Of a DNA stretch of 64,000 nt, positions 62,680-64,000 are shown piece by piece; within the stretch, counting starts at the first letter, position 1, and each line of letters begins with the position of its first letter. The stretch spans positions 620,001-684,000 of the forward strand of contig CP053418.1 in assembly GCA_013127575.1 (NCBI GenBank). The letters are read 5' to 3'. The translations under genes were made by a program, and so were the position numbers. The notes beneath the pieces are model-generated. The model was not told the DNA's origin. It did no database searches and saw only the letters and a list, made by a program, of their open reading frames with translations. Source of the DNA: Ramlibacter terrae. Its GTDB lineage: Bacteria; Pseudomonadota; Gammaproteobacteria; Burkholderiales; Burkholderiaceae_C.

Positions 62680-63501
62680 CACGTTGTCTCCTTGGGGAAT
62701 TGGTAGAGGCGCGCCGGGTTGGCGACCAGCACCTGCTCGCGCAGGGCGGTATCGGGCAGCCATTCGCCGGCCGGGGCGGCCAGCCGTGCGTCGGTCGGAA
62801 CCGGATTCGGGCTCGTCGGGTGCGGCCAGTCGGTGCCCCACACCACCGGCGCGCGTTGGCGCCGGTGAGGGCTTCCGCCAGTCGCTGCACGTTCGGGTCG
62901 CCGTGGCTGGTGGCGGAAATGCGGTAGGGCGCGGACAGCTTGACCCGGTGCGGCCCTCGCGCAGTTGCGCGAGCAGGTTGGCGAAACCGGCGCTGGGCCG
63001 CAGCGCCACCGCCTCGTGGTGGCCGATGTGGTCGACCACCACTTCGATGCCGAGCGCCAGCGCCTGCGCCACCAGTTCCGGCCGCTCCGCGACGTCGACC
63101 AGCAACTGCAGGTGCCAGCCGAACGGCTTGACCTTGGCGACGATGCGCTCAAGCGTCTTCGGCTCCGGGCCGCCGCCGAAGATGGTGGTGATGCGGGTGC
63201 CGCGCGCGCCCAGCGCGTGCCAGCGCGCGATGTCGTCGTCGGGCGTGTCGGGCGAAACCACGGCCACGCCGCGGATGCGCCCCGGGTGCGCGCCCGGGAT
63301 CTCCTCGAAGCTGCGGTGGTCGCCGCCGAAGACGGTCGGATGCACCAGCACGCTGCGCGCGATGCCGTTGGCTGCGCACATGGCGAGGTAGTCGGCCAGC
63401 GTGGCGTCGGCTGGCGTGTAGTGCCGCTGCGGCGCGTAGGGGTAACGCGCCGCGTCGAACACGTGGAAGTGGCAGTCGCAGGAACCGGCGGGCAGCGTCA
63501 T
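62679..63501 (-). CDS. Amidohydrolase family, 2-pyrone-4,6-dicarboxylate hydrolase-like (frameshifted)
   Basis: About 275 residues of the LigI-type amidohydrolase_2 family. MTLPAGSCDCHFHVFDAARY holds the His-X-His metal pair. YAPQRHYTPADATLADYLAM, SVLVHPTVFGGDHRSFEEIP, and HLQLLVDVAERPELVAQALA follow; VVVDHIGHHEAVALRPSAGF gives a catalytic His. CCTGG repair near 62934 gives REGRTWVKLSAPYRISATSH; a break near 62860 precedes APVVWGTDWPHPTSPNP, which carries the catalytic Asp. Relatives hydrolyse lactones in aromatic or sugar-acid catabolism. The start overlaps the upstream gene's stop and the stop overlaps dctP, so it is central to the operon. Confidence 0.88.
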
Positions 63502-64000
63502 GTTCCTACCACCTGTTGCAGCAGGTCCGGGCTCGGTTGCAGCTCGCCACGCTCGATGCGCTGGATGACGTCCACCACGCGCTGGTGGACCGCGACGTCG
63601 ACGCCGACCTCGGCGCCGCGCCGCGCTACCAGGCCGTTGATGTCGTCGACCTCGGTGCGGCGGCCCTTCAGGATGTCCTGGCCCATCGAAGGCCGCTGGG
63701 CGTCGCTGCGCCCGTGCGCCACTTCCATGATCATCGCGGTGATCGCGTCGAGCGCCGCCGGGTCTTCTTCCGCCCGCGCCAGCAGGTCGAGGTCGAGCCC
63801 GCCCACCGGCTCCAGCGCCAGCCCCAGCGCGCGGCCGACGCGCACGCAGGAACTGCCCAGGCGGATGCTGAGCGTGCGCGAGACGTCGTTGGTGTCGCGC
63901 TGCCGACCGGTCATGCCGGTGAAGGCGCAGACGCCGTTGCGCATCGCGTTGATGGTCAGCTTGGACCAGCGCTCGCCCCACAGGTTGGTCGTCGCCTTGC
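63498..64000 (-). CDS. Ketopantoate reductase-like protein, C-terminal part (runs off right edge)
   Basis: 167 codons are visible and unbroken; the N-terminal Rossmann half is beyond base 64000. The visible part starts KATTNLWGERWSKLTINAMR, the ApbA_C motif with catalytic Lys, then NGVCAFTGMTGRQRDTNDVS, LGSSCVRVGRALGLALEPVG and RPSMGQDILKGRRTEVDDIN. Compared with the family the RPSMxQD block is standard. This is the second such enzyme in the cluster, distinct from 57610-58609. Its stop overlaps the amidohydrolase ATG. Probably reduces a 2-oxo acid or lactone intermediate rather than ketopantoate. Confidence 0.88.
   Translation of the reverse strand, partial: KATTNLWGERWSKLTINAMRNGVCAFTGMTGRQRDTNDVSRTLSIRLGSSCVRVGRALGLALEPVGGLDLDLLARAEEDPAALDAITAMIMEVAHGRSDAQRPSMGQDILKGRRTEVDDINGLVARRGAEVGVDVAVHQRVVDVIQRIERGELQPSPDLLQQVVGT

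Overview
The window is about 64 kb of very GC-rich DNA, densely packed with genes, that reads as chromosome of a Comamonadaceae-like betaproteobacterium (order Burkholderiales; Ramlibacter or Variovorax would be typical relatives). The argument rests on gene order and content: ffh divergent from a CcsA-like heme protein followed by PP0621, pilS, pilR and ampD; a Bug-type solute receptor; two DctPQM TRAP transporters; opgGH; class Ia nrdAB; a NodIJ-type exporter; and a lysine/alanine-rich histone H1-like protein. I see no phage, insertion sequence, CRISPR array, rRNA or tRNA.

A property of the sequence itself dominates the window. Most genes, including ones that must work (ffh, nrdA, nrdB, miaB, psd), are interrupted by one- or two-base indels. 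At roughly sixty of these points the frame is repaired, with family-consistent residues, by restoring a CCTGG or CCAGG. I read this as basecalling error at methylated CCWGG sites in an unpolished long-read assembly, so the genes are annotated as intact CDSs spanning their frameshifts.

Layout. 1-3.6 kb: ohrR-ohr-DUF2855 peroxide operon with an OhrR-like operator facing a GMC oxidoreductase. 3.6-9.4 kb: a hemerythrin-like protein, two PNPOx-like proteins (one fused to GAF), NodIJ exporter, psd, and a small zinc-ribbon membrane protein. 9.4-16.4 kb: amn, a FecR protein with a long charged tail, an MlaE/MlaD/lipoprotein set without an ATPase, and alkB. 16.5-21.7 kb: H1-like protein, then nrdA-nrdB behind a pair of NrdR boxes. 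21.8-28 kb: a cloverleaf repeat, ampD, pilR, pilS, PP0621, a CcsA-like gene and ffh.

28-38 kb is an accessory catabolic block. A LysR regulator is divergent from an operon of SDR, TRAP DctP-Q-M and a split transketolase, with a perfect T-N11-A dyad between them. It is followed by a lipoprotein glycerophosphodiesterase, an M20 amidohydrolase and a Bug receptor. 38-49 kb returns to housekeeping: DUF4166/saccharopine-dehydrogenase-like pair, opgGH, the glrK-lipoprotein-glrR system, miaB and two small hypotheticals.

49-64 kb is a second catabolic block. On the plus strand lie an alpha/beta hydrolase, a tartronate-semialdehyde-reductase-like enzyme, a hydroxypyruvate-isomerase-like enzyme and NIPSNAP. 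On the minus strand a tightly packed row runs ketopantoate-reductase-like, LigI-type amidohydrolase, DctP-Q-M, FMN alpha-hydroxy-acid oxidase, a second ketopantoate-reductase-like enzyme, an acetolactate-synthase-type ThDP enzyme and a fused indolepyruvate ferredoxin oxidoreductase. Together these suggest import and oxidation of a small hydroxy or keto acid, possibly aromatic-derived; the substrates cannot be read from sequence.
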